64,000 bases of DNA from RBC074 sp964470555 (GCA_964470555.1 CAYYDG010000001.1:310001-374000), one strand, 5' to 3'; positions 33,469 through 42,090 are shown, counted from the first letter of the stretch. Translations and numbers: made by a program. Notes: generated from the letters alone by a model not told the origin.

Positions 33469-34893
33469 TCAGCCCAGAAATGGCAGCTTGACGATGAAGG
33501 TCGTCCCCTGTCCTTGCTGGCTGGTGGTTTCGATCTGGCCGCCGTGCGATTCCACAATCCATTTGACGATGGAAAGGCCGAGTCCGAATCCGGCGGCGCT
33601 GCGGTCGCTGGTTTTGCCGGAACGGCGAAAGAAACGTTCAAAAATGTGCGGCAGGTCTTCGGCGGGAATGCCTCGCCCGGTGTCGGCAACGGTGATGACT
33701 GCAAAATTGAGTTCGGTCTTTAGCCCCAACGTGACGTTGCCGCCGGGTTCGGTGTATTTGATGGCATTATCCAACAGGTTCAGCAGCAACTGTTTGATGC
33801 GCTGCAAATCGGCGTTGATGGTGATGGGTTCTTTCGGCGCTTCGTAACTCAGCGTCTGGTCGCGTTGCTGAGCCAGCGGCGTTATGTATTCAGCCATTTG
33901 CTGGCAGAGTTTGTTCAGGTCAACCGGTTCGCAGCGCAATTCGACGCGTCCAGAATCGGCGCGCGCCAGCATCAATAAATCTTCGATCAACCGGGTCAGG
34001 CGAATGATTTCTTCCAGGTTGGAACCGAGCACCCGCTGGTATTCTTCCGGCGAACGTTCGCGGCGAAGCGCGATTTCCATATCGCCGCGCATCACTGCCA
34101 GCGGCGTGCGCAATTCGTGTGAAGCGTCCGATGTGAATTGTTTCTGCCGTTCAAACGCCGACTGCAACCGCGAAATCATGTGGTTGAACGTGGCTGCCAA
34201 CCTGCCGATTTCGTCCATCTTGTCGGCGGCGCTGGCAGGCATCGGAACTCGTTCGGTCAAATCGCCTTTGGCAATTTGTTCAGCGGCACAAGTGATGCGA
34301 TCCACCGGCCTCAGAGCTTGATTGGCCAGCAACAATCCTCCGAAACTCCCCAACACCAAGGCCAATGGAATGGCGATCGCCAAGACAAGGATCGCACGCC
34401 GGCGCGCGCTTTCCACCGCCGACAATGATTGTCCGAGCCGGATAAAGTAAGTTCCCTCACCGTCATAATCCTGGATTCGTCTCGTCGCGACGCGCAGCGA
34501 TTCCCCGGATTCGAGCCGTATGGATTTGAAGACCGTCTTTCCAATTTCCAAATTCATCAACTCGCTGGTATCCACCGGCAAATGGTTTTTCGGAGTCGCC
34601 GCTCCCCCATCGGTGATCGTCCCCTGTTCGTTGATGATTTGATAAATGTGCGGGGCAAGAGGCAACAAATCGTCGTTTTCGTGGCTTTGCATCAGTGGAT
34701 GATGCGACATATCCACGCCCGCCCCGACAGCCATGCCGACTTCGATCTTTTCAACCTGAAACGCCAGCGCTCGATCAATCGTTGTCAGCAGACTGCTGGA
34801 AAGATAAAAGAAAATGGCGATGCCAAACACCAGCAGCACCACTGAGAGAATCGCCAGGTAATAAAAGGTCAGCTTAAAGCGAAGAGAAGGCAT
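33469..34893 (-). CDS. Sensor histidine kinase with HAMP domain
   Basis: A 474-residue protein. The first membrane helix is 10-32, the extracytoplasmic sensor 33-165, the second helix 167-190, and the HAMP domain about 190-243. The H-box is SDASHELRTPL (His259). The N-box is NLLDNAIKY, then DTGRGIP and GFGLGLSIVK. The layout matches the CusS/QseC-type kinases. The sensor contains a His/Met cluster (MSHHPLMQSH, 62-71), which could bind metal, though this is inference. The response regulator gene lies 101 bases upstream. Likely signal: an envelope or metal cue. Confidence 0.93.
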   Translation of the reverse strand: MPSLRFKLTFYYLAILSVVLLVFGIAIFFYLSSSLLTTIDRALAFQVEKIEVGMAVGAGVDMSHHPLMQSHENDDLLPLAPHIYQIINEQGTITDGGAATPKNHLPVDTSELMNLEIGKTVFKSIRLESGESLRVATRRIQDYDGEGTYFIRLGQSLSAVESARRRAILVLAIAIPLALVLGSFGGLLLANQALRPVDRITCAAEQIAKGDLTERVPMPASAADKMDEIGRLAATFNHMISRLQSAFERQKQFTSDASHELRTPLAVMRGDMEIALRRERSPEEYQRVLGSNLEEIIRLTRLIEDLLMLARADSGRVELRCEPVDLNKLCQQMAEYITPLAQQRDQTLSYEAPKEPITINADLQRIKQLLLNLLDNAIKYTEPGGNVTLGLKTELNFAVITVADTGRGIPAEDLPHIFERFFRRSGKTSDRSAAGFGLGLSIVKWIVESHGGQIETTSQQGQGTTFIVKLPFLG

Positions 34894-34994
34894 GGGGCAG
34901 GTTCGTCAAACGTCTGAATCGGAGCGGAACAGCAAGCGAAACTTTCCGGGAGAAGAAATCCAATCCCGTCTCCCGGAAAGCTCACTCACACGAT

Positions 34995-35714
34995 TTATGC
35001 GGCTTTGGTTTCCGCAACCATTTGCGATTCGACGACAGGCGTTTTTAGCATGTAGCCAATGCCGCGCACGGTATGAATCAGCTTGGGTTCGTAATTCCGA
35101 TCAATCTTGTTTCGCAGATAATTGATGTAAACGTCAATCACGTTGGTCAACGTGTCGAAGGTCTCTTCCCAGACTTTTTCCGACAATGTTTCGCGCGAAA
35201 GAATTTCGTCCGGGTGGCGCATGAAGTATTCCAACAGGGAAAATTCCTTGTTGGTCAATTGCACTTCCCTGCCTGCGCGCGAAGCGCGACGATTGATCAG
35301 GTTCAACACCAGATCGCCAATCTGGATTTTGGTCGTGTCTTCTGTGTGAGTCCGCCGCAACAGCGCACGAATGCGCGCCAGCAATTCGGCAAAGGCAAAC
35401 GGTTTGGTCAGATAATCGTCCGCACCGGTATCCAACCCGGTGACTTTCATTTCTGTGCTGTCCTGGGCGGTGAGAATCAGAATCGGCGTCTTGAAACCGG
35501 CCTCGCGCAGATCGCTCGCCACCTGCAACCCATCTCGTCCCGGCAATCCCAGATCAAGAATAATCAGGTCATGATTGCCGCTCAGTGCCGCTTGCGCTCC
35601 GGTTTCCCCGTCGTAGGCCGTTTCGATCTGCATCCCCTCTTCTTCGAGACCGCGCTTGATCAGATCAGCCATCTTCTGTTCGTCCTCAATCACTAAGACT
35701 CGCATAGCCATCAT
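34995..35714 (-). CDS. OmpR/PhoB-family response regulator
   Basis: A 239-residue protein from the ATG at 35714, preceded by AAGGAG. ATG codons at 35711 and 35705 are alternatives. The receiver domain (about 5-118) has the acidic pocket VIEDE and phosphoacceptor Asp54 in LILDLGLPG, with Lys in YLTKPF. The winged-helix effector domain (about 130-228) has VQLTNKEFSLLEYFMRHPDEI and VIDVYINYLRNKID. It is the partner of the kinase at 33469-34893. The kinase-regulator gap holds no hairpin that I can see. The 282 bases upstream (35715-35996) have no recognised gene. Confidence 0.94.
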   Translation of the reverse strand: MMAMRVLVIEDEQKMADLIKRGLEEEGMQIETAYDGETGAQAALSGNHDLIILDLGLPGRDGLQVASDLREAGFKTPILILTAQDSTEMKVTGLDTGADDYLTKPFAFAELLARIRALLRRTHTEDTTKIQIGDLVLNLINRRASRAGREVQLTNKEFSLLEYFMRHPDEILSRETLSEKVWEETFDTLTNVIDVYINYLRNKIDRNYEPKLIHTVRGIGYMLKTPVVESQMVAETKAA

Positions 35715-35996
35715 TGTTCTTCTGCTCCTTGAGACACTTTTTGAAATTAAATTAGACCACTGCTTCGGATGACTCAGCCTCACCAAACGCTGCTTGCAAT
35801 TTTTTCAGCAACCGGCCAGCAAGATATGAAAAAGGGCGGCATTGGCTCAGGTCACGCTGTGGGCTGAGCGGTCAATGCAATGATCTACGAATCGAATTGT
35901 CGAGGGGATCGTTGGCCGTAATTTACACAAAACCTGCGGTTCAGAGCAAGATATATTAAGCCTGTGTCGGAAAACGGCGACGTGAAAAGCCTTACT

Positions 35997-36317
35997 TTAT
36001 GACCGGACGGCCTCCATCAACCATTTCAGATACTTGTCCGATCCGGCTTCGACCGGCAAGGCGATGATTTCGGGAGTTTCGTAAGGGTGATGTTGTTTGA
36101 TCGCAGTTTCCAGTCGGGCGTACGCCGCGCGAGTGGTTTTGATCAGCAACAAGGTTTCGCCAGCTTGTTCGACTTTTCCTTGCCAGCGATAAATCGAACT
36201 CATGCGCGGCAACACCTGCACGCACGCCGCCAATTCCGCTTCGACCAGCAATCGCGCCAGACGTTCGGCATCTGCTTCGGTTTCCGTCGTGGTCAAAACA
36301 ACCAGCGCGTCGGTCAT
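35997..36317 (-). CDS. cutA: CutA divalent-cation tolerance protein
   Basis: A 106-residue protein of the usual CutA length and pattern: VVLTTTETEADAERLARLLVEAELAACVQ, SIYRWQGKVE, LLLIKT, HPYETPEIIALPV and YLKWL. CutA is a trimeric protein linked to copper tolerance in E. coli, though its real function is unclear. It overlaps the DUF2007 gene by the ATGA at 36314-36317 and is the last gene of the long minus-strand run. Confidence 0.95.
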   Translation of the reverse strand: MTDALVVLTTTETEADAERLARLLVEAELAACVQVLPRMSSIYRWQGKVEQAGETLLLIKTTRAAYARLETAIKQHHPYETPEIIALPVEAGSDKYLKWLMEAVRS

Positions 36318-36607
36318 TGCGAAGGCTCCTCTGGCAGTTCCGCATCTTCCGCCAACGCGGAATCGGGTTGCTGTTCAAAAAAAGCATCGTAAAGCTGCTG
36401 GGCGCGCTCAAGCTCCGATTCGGCAACCAGCAAGGTGATTTCAGAATATCCGCCGGGCATCAACAACGGTTCCAAACCGCCAAAATTCACGCCTTGCAAA
36501 ATCGAAGCGATGCCGTTGTTTTCCAACAACTCGCTGACCATTCCGGCCTGCACCGAATTGGAAAAATGTGCCAAGGCGACAAAATTGATTTCCGGTTGAT
36601 TGCTCAT
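36314..36607 (-). CDS. DUF2007-like small protein
   Basis: A 97-residue protein from the ATG at 36607, which follows AAGGAGCGCG. The core (FSNSVQAGMVSELLENNGI, FGGLEPLLMPGGYSEITLLVAESELERAQQLYD) is that of DUF2007, a ferredoxin-like GlnB-type signal fold of unknown role. The tail is acidic and Pro/Glu-rich. It is coupled to cutA by stop-start overlap and lies 11 bases after the DapF-like gene. Confidence 0.8.
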   Translation of the reverse strand: MSNQPEINFVALAHFSNSVQAGMVSELLENNGIASILQGVNFGGLEPLLMPGGYSEITLLVAESELERAQQLYDAFFEQQPDSALAEDAELPEEPSQ

Positions 36608-36618
36608 CGCGCTCCTTT

Positions 36619-37467
36619 TCAAGCCAGCCATTCGCCATTGAACACGGCGCAGGCTTCGCCGGTTTGCACGACCGAATTGTCCGCGCGCCATTCGACGATC
36701 AATTCTCCGGCGGCGGTGATGACTTTGACTTTGCGCTCGGTCAGCTCGTTCAACATGCTGGCAAGCGCCGCTCCGCACGAACCGGTTCCCGAAGCCAGCG
36801 TTTCTCCGCAACCGCGTTCCCAAAACCGGACTTCGATTTCCTGACGATTCACGACGCGAACGAATTCGACGTTGGTTCGGTCAGAAAACGCTTCGTGAAC
36901 TTCAAGCGCTGCGCCAAACCGCCGCCAATCCAGTTGATCGAAATCGGCGACGAAGATGCTGCAATGCGGATTGCCCATCGAAGTCGCCGTGATTTCCACT
37001 GTTTGACCCAACACATTCAGCGGTTGTCGAATGACTCGTTCGAGTTCCGTCGGCAGCTTGATGGGAATTTCGCTGCTGCGAAATCGCGGCGTGCCCATTT
37101 CGGTGTCAAACACCAGACTGTTGCGGCGGCGTTCAATCGGCTTCAGCGTTTTAATGCCTGCGCCGGTGGCAATGCGAACTTCCGGCTTGTCCCAGTTTTC
37201 AACCAGATACAAATACGCTCCGACGCATCGCGTCCCATTGCCGGAAATCGGCGTTTCGCCGCCATCGGCATTGAACAACCGAACTTCAAAATCGGCTCCG
37301 GCTCCTGGCGAATCCAGCAACAATTCCAAGCCGTCGGCTCCCGCGCCAAAATGTCGGTCGCAGATTTGCCGGGCGAACGATTCAAAATCTTCCGTCACCG
37401 CCCGCAACTCAGCTTCGCGCGCGATCAGGAAATCATTGCCGAGAGCTTGGAATTTGTGAAATCGCAT
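36619..37467 (-). CDS. Diaminopimelate-epimerase-like protein with both catalytic Cys replaced by Ser
   Basis: A 282-residue protein with the full DapF fold pattern: FHKFQALGNDFL, GAGADGLELL, FNADG, GNPHCSIFV and the C-terminal half repeat. DapF converts LL- to meso-diaminopimelate with two thiols. Here the first site reads ISGNGTR (Ser75 instead of the Cys of CGNG) and the second ETLASGTGS (Ser226 instead of the Cys of ACGTG). Both codons are clearly Ser in the DNA. The enzyme may therefore be a variant racemase or have another function, and the symbol dapF is withheld. The start overlaps the PfkB stop (TGATG). Confidence 0.85.
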   Translation of the reverse strand: MRFHKFQALGNDFLIAREAELRAVTEDFESFARQICDRHFGAGADGLELLLDSPGAGADFEVRLFNADGGETPISGNGTRCVGAYLYLVENWDKPEVRIATGAGIKTLKPIERRRNSLVFDTEMGTPRFRSSEIPIKLPTELERVIRQPLNVLGQTVEITATSMGNPHCSIFVADFDQLDWRRFGAALEVHEAFSDRTNVEFVRVVNRQEIEVRFWERGCGETLASGTGSCGAALASMLNELTERKVKVITAAGELIVEWRADNSVVQTGEACAVFNGEWLA

Positions 37468-38384
37468 CAGATTTCGAAGTGTGTGAATTCTTTGAATTGA
37501 TGGAAGCGGTCGCGGATTTCCTGCGGCGTCAGGCGGCGCAAGCGGTCGCAACTGAATTCTTCGACGTTGAACGACGCCATCGTCGAGCCGTAAATAATGG
37601 CGCGGCGGACGGTCGCTTCGTCAATTTTGTCGGATTGCGCCAGATAGCCCATGAAGCCTCCAGCAAAGCTGTCGCCTGCCCCGGTCGGATCGAAGACGCC
37701 TTCCAGCGGATAGGCCGGAATGGCGAAATAACTGTCTTTGGTGAAAAACGCTGCGCCGTATTCGCCGCGTTTGACGACCAGCATTTTCGGTCCCCAACCG
37801 ATGATCTTGCGGGCGGCTTTGATCAGATTGGATTCTCCGGCCAGTTCGCGGGCTTCGGCGTCATTGATAATCATGGCGTCCACAACGGCGATGGTTTTCA
37901 GCAATTCTTCGCGCGCGATTTCAATCCACAGATTCATCGTGTCCATCGCCACGAATTTGCAATCCACTTGTTCGCGGACTTCGCGTTGCAGCGTCGGCTG
38001 GATGTTGCCCAAAAACAGAAACGGCGTTTTCTTTGCAACGTCAGATAGTTTGGGCTTGAAATCGGCAAAGACGTTGAGCTGAGTGTCCAGAGTTTTAGCC
38101 GTGTTCAGGTCGAAACCGTATTCGCCCGCCCAACGAAAGGTTTTGCCGCCGGGAATGCGTTCCAGATTGGAGATGTTGATCTTGCGTTCGTGAAAGACGG
38201 CTTCGTCTTCAGAGGTGAAATCATCACCGATGACGGCGACGACGCCGACTTCACTGAAAAACGAAGCGGAAACGGAAAAGTGCAGACCGGAACCGCCGAG
38301 GCTGCGGTCACGTTCGCCAAAGGGGGTTTTGATGGCGTCAATGGCTACGGAGCCGACAACTAACAACGGACAAATTGATGACAT
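37467..38384 (-). CDS. PfkB-family sugar/nucleoside kinase
   Basis: A 305-residue ribokinase-fold protein. It has VVGSVAIDAI at the start, GGSGLHFSVSASFF in the substrate region, and the PfkB signature DPTGAGDSFAGGFMG with catalytic Asp near residue 242. KMLVVKRGEYGA precedes it. The substrate cannot be told: ribokinase, adenosine-kinase-like and tagatose-kinase-like members are all possible. It lies in the same run as MTA phosphorylase and is translationally coupled to the DapF-like gene. Confidence 0.9.
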   Translation of the reverse strand: MSSICPLLVVGSVAIDAIKTPFGERDRSLGGSGLHFSVSASFFSEVGVVAVIGDDFTSEDEAVFHERKINISNLERIPGGKTFRWAGEYGFDLNTAKTLDTQLNVFADFKPKLSDVAKKTPFLFLGNIQPTLQREVREQVDCKFVAMDTMNLWIEIAREELLKTIAVVDAMIINDAEARELAGESNLIKAARKIIGWGPKMLVVKRGEYGAAFFTKDSYFAIPAYPLEGVFDPTGAGDSFAGGFMGYLAQSDKIDEATVRRAIIYGSTMASFNVEEFSCDRLRRLTPQEIRDRFHQFKEFTHFEI

Positions 38385-38394
38385 GTGTGAGTGA

Positions 38395-38871
38395 TTATCC
38401 CTTCTTCTTTTGGTTTTGATTTTCGTCCAGGCGTTTTTGGGCTTCGGCTTTGATCTTTTCGTCCGCGCCTTCCTGAACGGCTTTCGTCCAGTATTCGACG
38501 GCTTTTTCGGTGTCGCCGCCGCGCTGATAGACTTCGCCGGTCAGGAAATACACTTCGTCAATCCGCGCAAAATTCGGATTGAGATCAATGATTTCCTGCA
38601 ACCGATCCAGAACGGCTTTGTTCAACCGCTCCTGACCGCCTTTGTCGCCTTTGTTCGGTTTTCGTTTGTAAAAATAGAACTTCGCGGCGTCCAGGCTTTT
38701 GTACGATTGTTTTTCCTGCTCCGGGTCGCGCGGCACGCTGATCGAACCGCGACTCGGCCCTTGTTGAACCGGCATCAGTTCTTCGCCATAAGCGCAAGTG
38801 GTAATGAAAGTAGCTACGCCAATGACTGCGACAAACAAGATTGCAAATACCATTGTGAAAACAGACTTCAT
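38395..38871 (-). CDS. Small secreted TPR protein
   Basis: A 158-residue protein. A hydrophobic N-terminal segment (5-28) acts as signal or anchor. A middle part (SLDAAKFYFYKRKPNKGD) follows, and a TPR-like helix pair at about 95-140 (FLTGEVYQRGGDTEKAVEYWTKAVQEGAD). The tail is Lys/Gln-rich. No catalytic motif is seen. GGGAGGTGTT precedes the ATG. It lies 10 bases upstream of the PfkB start. Confidence 0.7.
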   Translation of the reverse strand: MKSVFTMVFAILFVAVIGVATFITTCAYGEELMPVQQGPSRGSISVPRDPEQEKQSYKSLDAAKFYFYKRKPNKGDKGGQERLNKAVLDRLQEIIDLNPNFARIDEVYFLTGEVYQRGGDTEKAVEYWTKAVQEGADEKIKAEAQKRLDENQNQKKKG

Positions 38872-38896
38872 AACACCTCCCTTGATCTCGTAAAAA

Positions 38897-39250
38897 TCAA
38901 GCCAGAGTCATTCTCATCGGCTCCAAACTTCGCTGGAATGGATTGAGAACGAGTCCGAGTATTTCCAGAGTGACAACGCCAAGCAATGGTTCATCGCCTT
39001 TTTCACCCAGTATGACTGGGGTGTGGGCCTCACCATACGGTAAAGAAATCAGGCATTCAGAAATGCCACGCTCAATTTCAGTTCCATCAGCCAGGATGAA
39101 TTTCATGTGACGTTGTGGTTTCAACTTCAAATCACGCCAAGTCTTTTCAGGCAGCAAAGTGTATTTCGCTCCACTGTCCACCAGAAAATCGAGCGTATGT
39201 TTCCTTTTTTTGTCCTTGCTGACCGTTCCCTTGACGTAAGTCAATCCCAT
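38897..39250 (-). CDS. Retropepsin-like aspartic protease (clan AA)
   Basis: A 117-residue single-domain protein from the ATG at 39250, after AAGGAGCGCAAGAA. The active-site motif is FLVDSGAKYTLLP (Asp-Ser-Gly), followed by ILADGTEIERGI and LLGVVTLEILGL, the flap and psi-loop pattern of retroviral-type proteases. Such proteins are dimeric aspartic peptidases. Bacterial members with this motif are widespread and mostly uncharacterised. It starts 23 bases after the MTA phosphorylase stop. Confidence 0.8.
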   Translation of the reverse strand: MGLTYVKGTVSKDKKRKHTLDFLVDSGAKYTLLPEKTWRDLKLKPQRHMKFILADGTEIERGISECLISLPYGEAHTPVILGEKGDEPLLGVVTLEILGLVLNPFQRSLEPMRMTLA

Positions 39251-39273
39251 TTCTTGCGCTCCTTTCCGCAGTT

Positions 39274-40140
39274 TCATTCGCCGACGTATTTGCCGATGAT
39301 CGCCGAAAGTTTCTTTTTCGTTTCCGCCGGAATTTCTCCGTGCGTCAGGATCGCGTGTTTCAGCGCCGAGCCGCATTTGCATTCGCGGGGCGCGGCGGCA
39401 AGTTTACCAACCGCCGAGCGAATAATTTTTTGCGCGTTGGTGGAATTCTTGTTCAGGTATTCGATGACCATTTCCACGGTCACGGCATCGTGATCGGGAT
39501 GCCAGCAATCGTAATCGGTCACCAAGGCCATCGTCGCGTAACAAATTTCGGCTTCGCGGGCGAGTTTGGCTTCCTGCAAATTGGTCATGCCGATGACATC
39601 CATTCCCCAACTGCGATACAGACGCGATTCGGCCAGCGTGGAAAATGCCGGGCCTTCCATGTTCAGGTAGGTTCCACCTCGGTGAACCTTGACACCTATA
39701 GCTTCGGTTTCATCGCCGAGCACCTGCCAAACCGCGCCGCACACCGGATGCGAAAACGTGATGTGCGCGACGATGCCTTCGCCAAAAAAAGTCGAAACCC
39801 GTCCGCGCGTACGGTCAAAGAATTGATCGGGAATGACAATGTCCGTCGGCGCGTATTGTTCCTGCAGCGAACCAACCGCCGAAGCCGAAATGATGCGTTC
39901 GACGCCCAGCAGTTTCATCGCGTAAATGTTCGCGCGGAAATTGAGTTCGGTCGGCGTGATGCGATGGCCGCGTCCGTGCCGAGCCAGAAACGCCACGCGA
40001 ACGCCGTCCAACGTGCCGAGAATGAAGTTGTCGGAAGGTTTGCCGAACGGGGTTTCGACGCCGACTTCGCGCACATCGGTCAATCCTTCCATCTGATACA
40101 AACCGCTGCCGCCAATGATTCCAATTTGAGCTTTTTCCAT
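39274..40140 (-). CDS. mtnP: S-methyl-5'-thioadenosine phosphorylase
   Basis: A 288-residue protein. It cleaves methylthioadenosine with phosphate to adenine and methylthioribose-1-phosphate in methionine salvage. Family segments: IGIIGGSGLYQMEGL, FLARHGRGHRITPTELNFRANI, SAVGSLQE, FFDRTRG, NMEGPAFSTLAES and GMTNLQEAKLAREAEI. The length is typical. The downstream neighbours include a PfkB kinase, which might act in the same salvage, though that is speculation. Confidence 0.94.
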   Translation of the reverse strand: MEKAQIGIIGGSGLYQMEGLTDVREVGVETPFGKPSDNFILGTLDGVRVAFLARHGRGHRITPTELNFRANIYAMKLLGVERIISASAVGSLQEQYAPTDIVIPDQFFDRTRGRVSTFFGEGIVAHITFSHPVCGAVWQVLGDETEAIGVKVHRGGTYLNMEGPAFSTLAESRLYRSWGMDVIGMTNLQEAKLAREAEICYATMALVTDYDCWHPDHDAVTVEMVIEYLNKNSTNAQKIIRSAVGKLAAAPRECKCGSALKHAILTHGEIPAETKKKLSAIIGKYVGE

Positions 40141-40160
40141 GTCAGTTTCCAGTCACCGGG

Positions 40161-40211
40161 TTCCAGTTTCCGGCTGCCAGCGAAACGAACACTGGAAACC
40201 GGAAACTGGAA
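40161..40211. repeat. Inverted repeat between mtnP and the PpiC gene
   Basis: TTCCAGTTTCCGG (40161-40173) and CCGGAAACTGGAA (40199-40211) form a perfect 13-base stem. Additional partial copies of CAGTTTCCAG flank it. It fills the 79-base gap and looks like an interspersed palindrome. It could also act as a transcription attenuator. Confidence 0.7.
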
Positions 40212-40219
40212 ACTTTGAA

Positions 40220-41482
40220 TTACTTGTTCGCGTTCGGATCAATTCCCTTCATCGTGCCGCCGCTGCCGCCGCCCAAACCGGGCAGGGTCTTGGGATCGTA
40301 ACCGGCGACATTGACCGTGAAATCAGTCGGAATTTTGACAGGATATTTCAGCGTGGCATCTTCCATCGCGCGTTTGACCTTGGTTTGCGTTTCCTGCTCT
40401 TCGTAGGTATCGGCCAGCATGGTGCTCAGGAAAATATGGCGCGTCTGCACCTGTTCCACCGGCCCTTGCGGAGTTGGGCTGGGCGTCGGTTGCGCGTTGG
40501 GCTGAGCAGCAGGCGTTGCGACTGGCTTGGGTTCTTTGGACGGATCGTAGATTCGTTTGTCATCCAGTTTGATGATATGGAACCCGACTCTGGATTTGAC
40601 GACTTCGCTGACACCGCCTTTTTCCAGCGCAAAGGCTGCCTGCACATACGGCGCATCAATGGTCGGAACGCCATCAACATTGCCGTCTTTATCAAACCAC
40701 GGCAATTCTCCGCCGGTTGTACGGGTATTGTCTTCGTTGAATTCTTTGGCAACGGCTACGAAGTCTTCGCCGTTTCTGACACGAGCCAGCAACGACTGGG
40801 CTTTTTCCTTGATCTTGTCCACATCGGCTTCAGGATGTTCCGACACGTAGCGTTTCTTTTCTTCCGGCGTCAACTTCAACTTGTCTTCAAGCGACTTGGA
40901 ATAGGCATTGGCCAGCAAACTGGCTTTGCCGATTTTGAGTTGCACTTGGAATCCAGGCTCTTTTTCGATTCCTGCCTGTCGGGCTTTTTCCGCCAGCACT
41001 TCGATCTGTGCCCACTGTTCGCGCATCATTTCCTTGTCGTTTTCAGAAGGAGCCTGTTGCGCATTGCGCGTGATGGAAGCAAAGAAACTGTCAAACTGGG
41101 CTTGGTGGGCGCTGAGATAAGCGTCGCCTTCTTCTTTGGCTACAATGGTGTCGGGATTACGGCGATTGAATTCCGCCGCCAGAGTCTGGTCGGTTCTGAA
41201 GGCCAGCTGTTGTTTGAACTCGTCGGTTTTGTGCAATCCTTCAGCTTCGGCGGCCTGAGCCAGCGAAAACGGCGTTTTGAATTGCGTGATGAACTGGTCG
41301 CGCATGGCCTTGTTCTGCGCCAACTGCCGTTTCTGGTTGTCCGGCAGCAAATCCACCAAAGCCGTCAACTCTTCGGCTTTGAGTTCGACAAACTCGCTCT
41401 TGAATAGAAGAGCGCATGATTGTGTCGCGGCCAGGCTGGTCGCCAATGCAATCGTCAGAATGAATTTTGTAAATGCTTTCAA
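40220..41482 (-). CDS. PpiC-type peptidyl-prolyl isomerase (SurA/PrsA-like), exported
   Basis: A 420-residue protein starting at TTG 41482, since AAGGAG lies 7 bases before it. The upstream frame is only repeat DNA. There is a signal peptide (1-20), an N-terminal helical chaperone-like region (about 25-180), and a parvulin domain (about 190-310: SLLARVRNGEDFVAVAKEFNED, GGELPWFDKDG, VVKSRVGFHIIKLDDKR). A Pro/Gln linker and short C-terminal segment (LPGLGGGSGGTMKG) follow. It probably helps fold outer-membrane or periplasmic proteins. The gene downstream is mtnP. Confidence 0.88.
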   Translation of the reverse strand: MKAFTKFILTIALATSLAATQSCALLFKSEFVELKAEELTALVDLLPDNQKRQLAQNKAMRDQFITQFKTPFSLAQAAEAEGLHKTDEFKQQLAFRTDQTLAAEFNRRNPDTIVAKEEGDAYLSAHQAQFDSFFASITRNAQQAPSENDKEMMREQWAQIEVLAEKARQAGIEKEPGFQVQLKIGKASLLANAYSKSLEDKLKLTPEEKKRYVSEHPEADVDKIKEKAQSLLARVRNGEDFVAVAKEFNEDNTRTTGGELPWFDKDGNVDGVPTIDAPYVQAAFALEKGGVSEVVKSRVGFHIIKLDDKRIYDPSKEPKPVATPAAQPNAQPTPSPTPQGPVEQVQTRHIFLSTMLADTYEEQETQTKVKRAMEDATLKYPVKIPTDFTVNVAGYDPKTLPGLGGGSGGTMKGIDPNANK

Positions 41483-41505
41483 GATCAATCTCCTTAACTG
41501 TGTAG

Positions 41506-41580
41506 TGGGTGGTTGGCAGTTGGTGACTGGTCGCTGGCCGAACATATCGCCAACCACAAGTCACCAACCTCCAACCACCT
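41506..41580. repeat. Imperfect inverted repeat between mce and the PpiC gene
   Basis: The left half (GTGGTTGGCAGTTGGTGACTGG, from 41508) is inversely repeated on the right (CACAAGTCACCAACCTCCAACCACC, to 41579) with a few mismatches. It occupies the 100-base intergenic space and is of the same general kind as the other intergenic palindromes, but a different sequence. Confidence 0.6.
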
Positions 41581-41582
41581 CT

Positions 41583-41999
41583 TCAATGATTTCCGGTTCC
41601 TCGCTGTGTCAATTCGATCAACACGCCGCCTGTGCTGGCCGGGTGGACAAACGCGACCAAAGCGCCGCCTGCACCAATGCGCGGCTGTTCGTCAATCAAT
41701 CGCACGTTTTTGGCTTTCAACTCCGCCAGTTTGGCGGCGATGTTTTCGACTTCAATGCACAGATGGTGAATGCCCGCGCCGCGTTTGGCGATGAATTTGC
41801 CGACGGGCGTGTCTTCGCCGGTTGCTTCCAGCAATTCGATGCGGCTTTCGCCAATGGGCAACATCGCCACACGAACGCCCTGGTCTTCGACCACTTCGAT
41901 TTCGTGTAATTCCAGCCCAAGCCCGTCACGCCAAAACGACAAGGCGTCCTCGATTGAACCGACTGCGACTCCGAGATGTTGAATTTTGTTTGAGGACAT
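41583..41999 (-). CDS. mce: Methylmalonyl-CoA epimerase
   Basis: A 138-residue protein with the glyoxalase/VOC-fold pattern of the epimerase: KIQHLGVAVGSIEDALSFWRD, RVAMLPIGESRIELLEAT, GKFIAKRGAGIHHLCIEVEN and the C-terminal HPASTGGVLIELTQ. It interconverts (2R)- and (2S)-methylmalonyl-CoA in propionate metabolism. The start at 41999 (MSSNKI) is chosen over an upstream ATG within repeat DNA. The MeaB GTPase gene is directly upstream. The mutase itself is outside the window. Confidence 0.93.
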   Translation of the reverse strand: MSSNKIQHLGVAVGSIEDALSFWRDGLGLELHEIEVVEDQGVRVAMLPIGESRIELLEATGEDTPVGKFIAKRGAGIHHLCIEVENIAAKLAELKAKNVRLIDEQPRIGAGGALVAFVHPASTGGVLIELTQRGTGNH

Positions 42000-42002
42000 A
42001 AA

Positions 42003-42090
42003 GCAAAAGGCAAAAAGGCAAATATCAAAAGGCAAAAATAAAGAACCAGCGCCGACTTTTTTGCCTTTTGACTTTTGATATTTGCCTTTT
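42003..42090. repeat. A/T-rich inverted repeat between meaB and mce
   Basis: AAAAGGCAAATATCAAAAGGCAAAA-type sequence (42013-42038) is inversely repeated at 42057-42090 with an extra ACTTTTG block. The AAAAGGCA word is repeated several times. It is much richer in A/T than the flanking genes. It may be an interspersed element or a hairpin that limits read-through. Confidence 0.65.
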
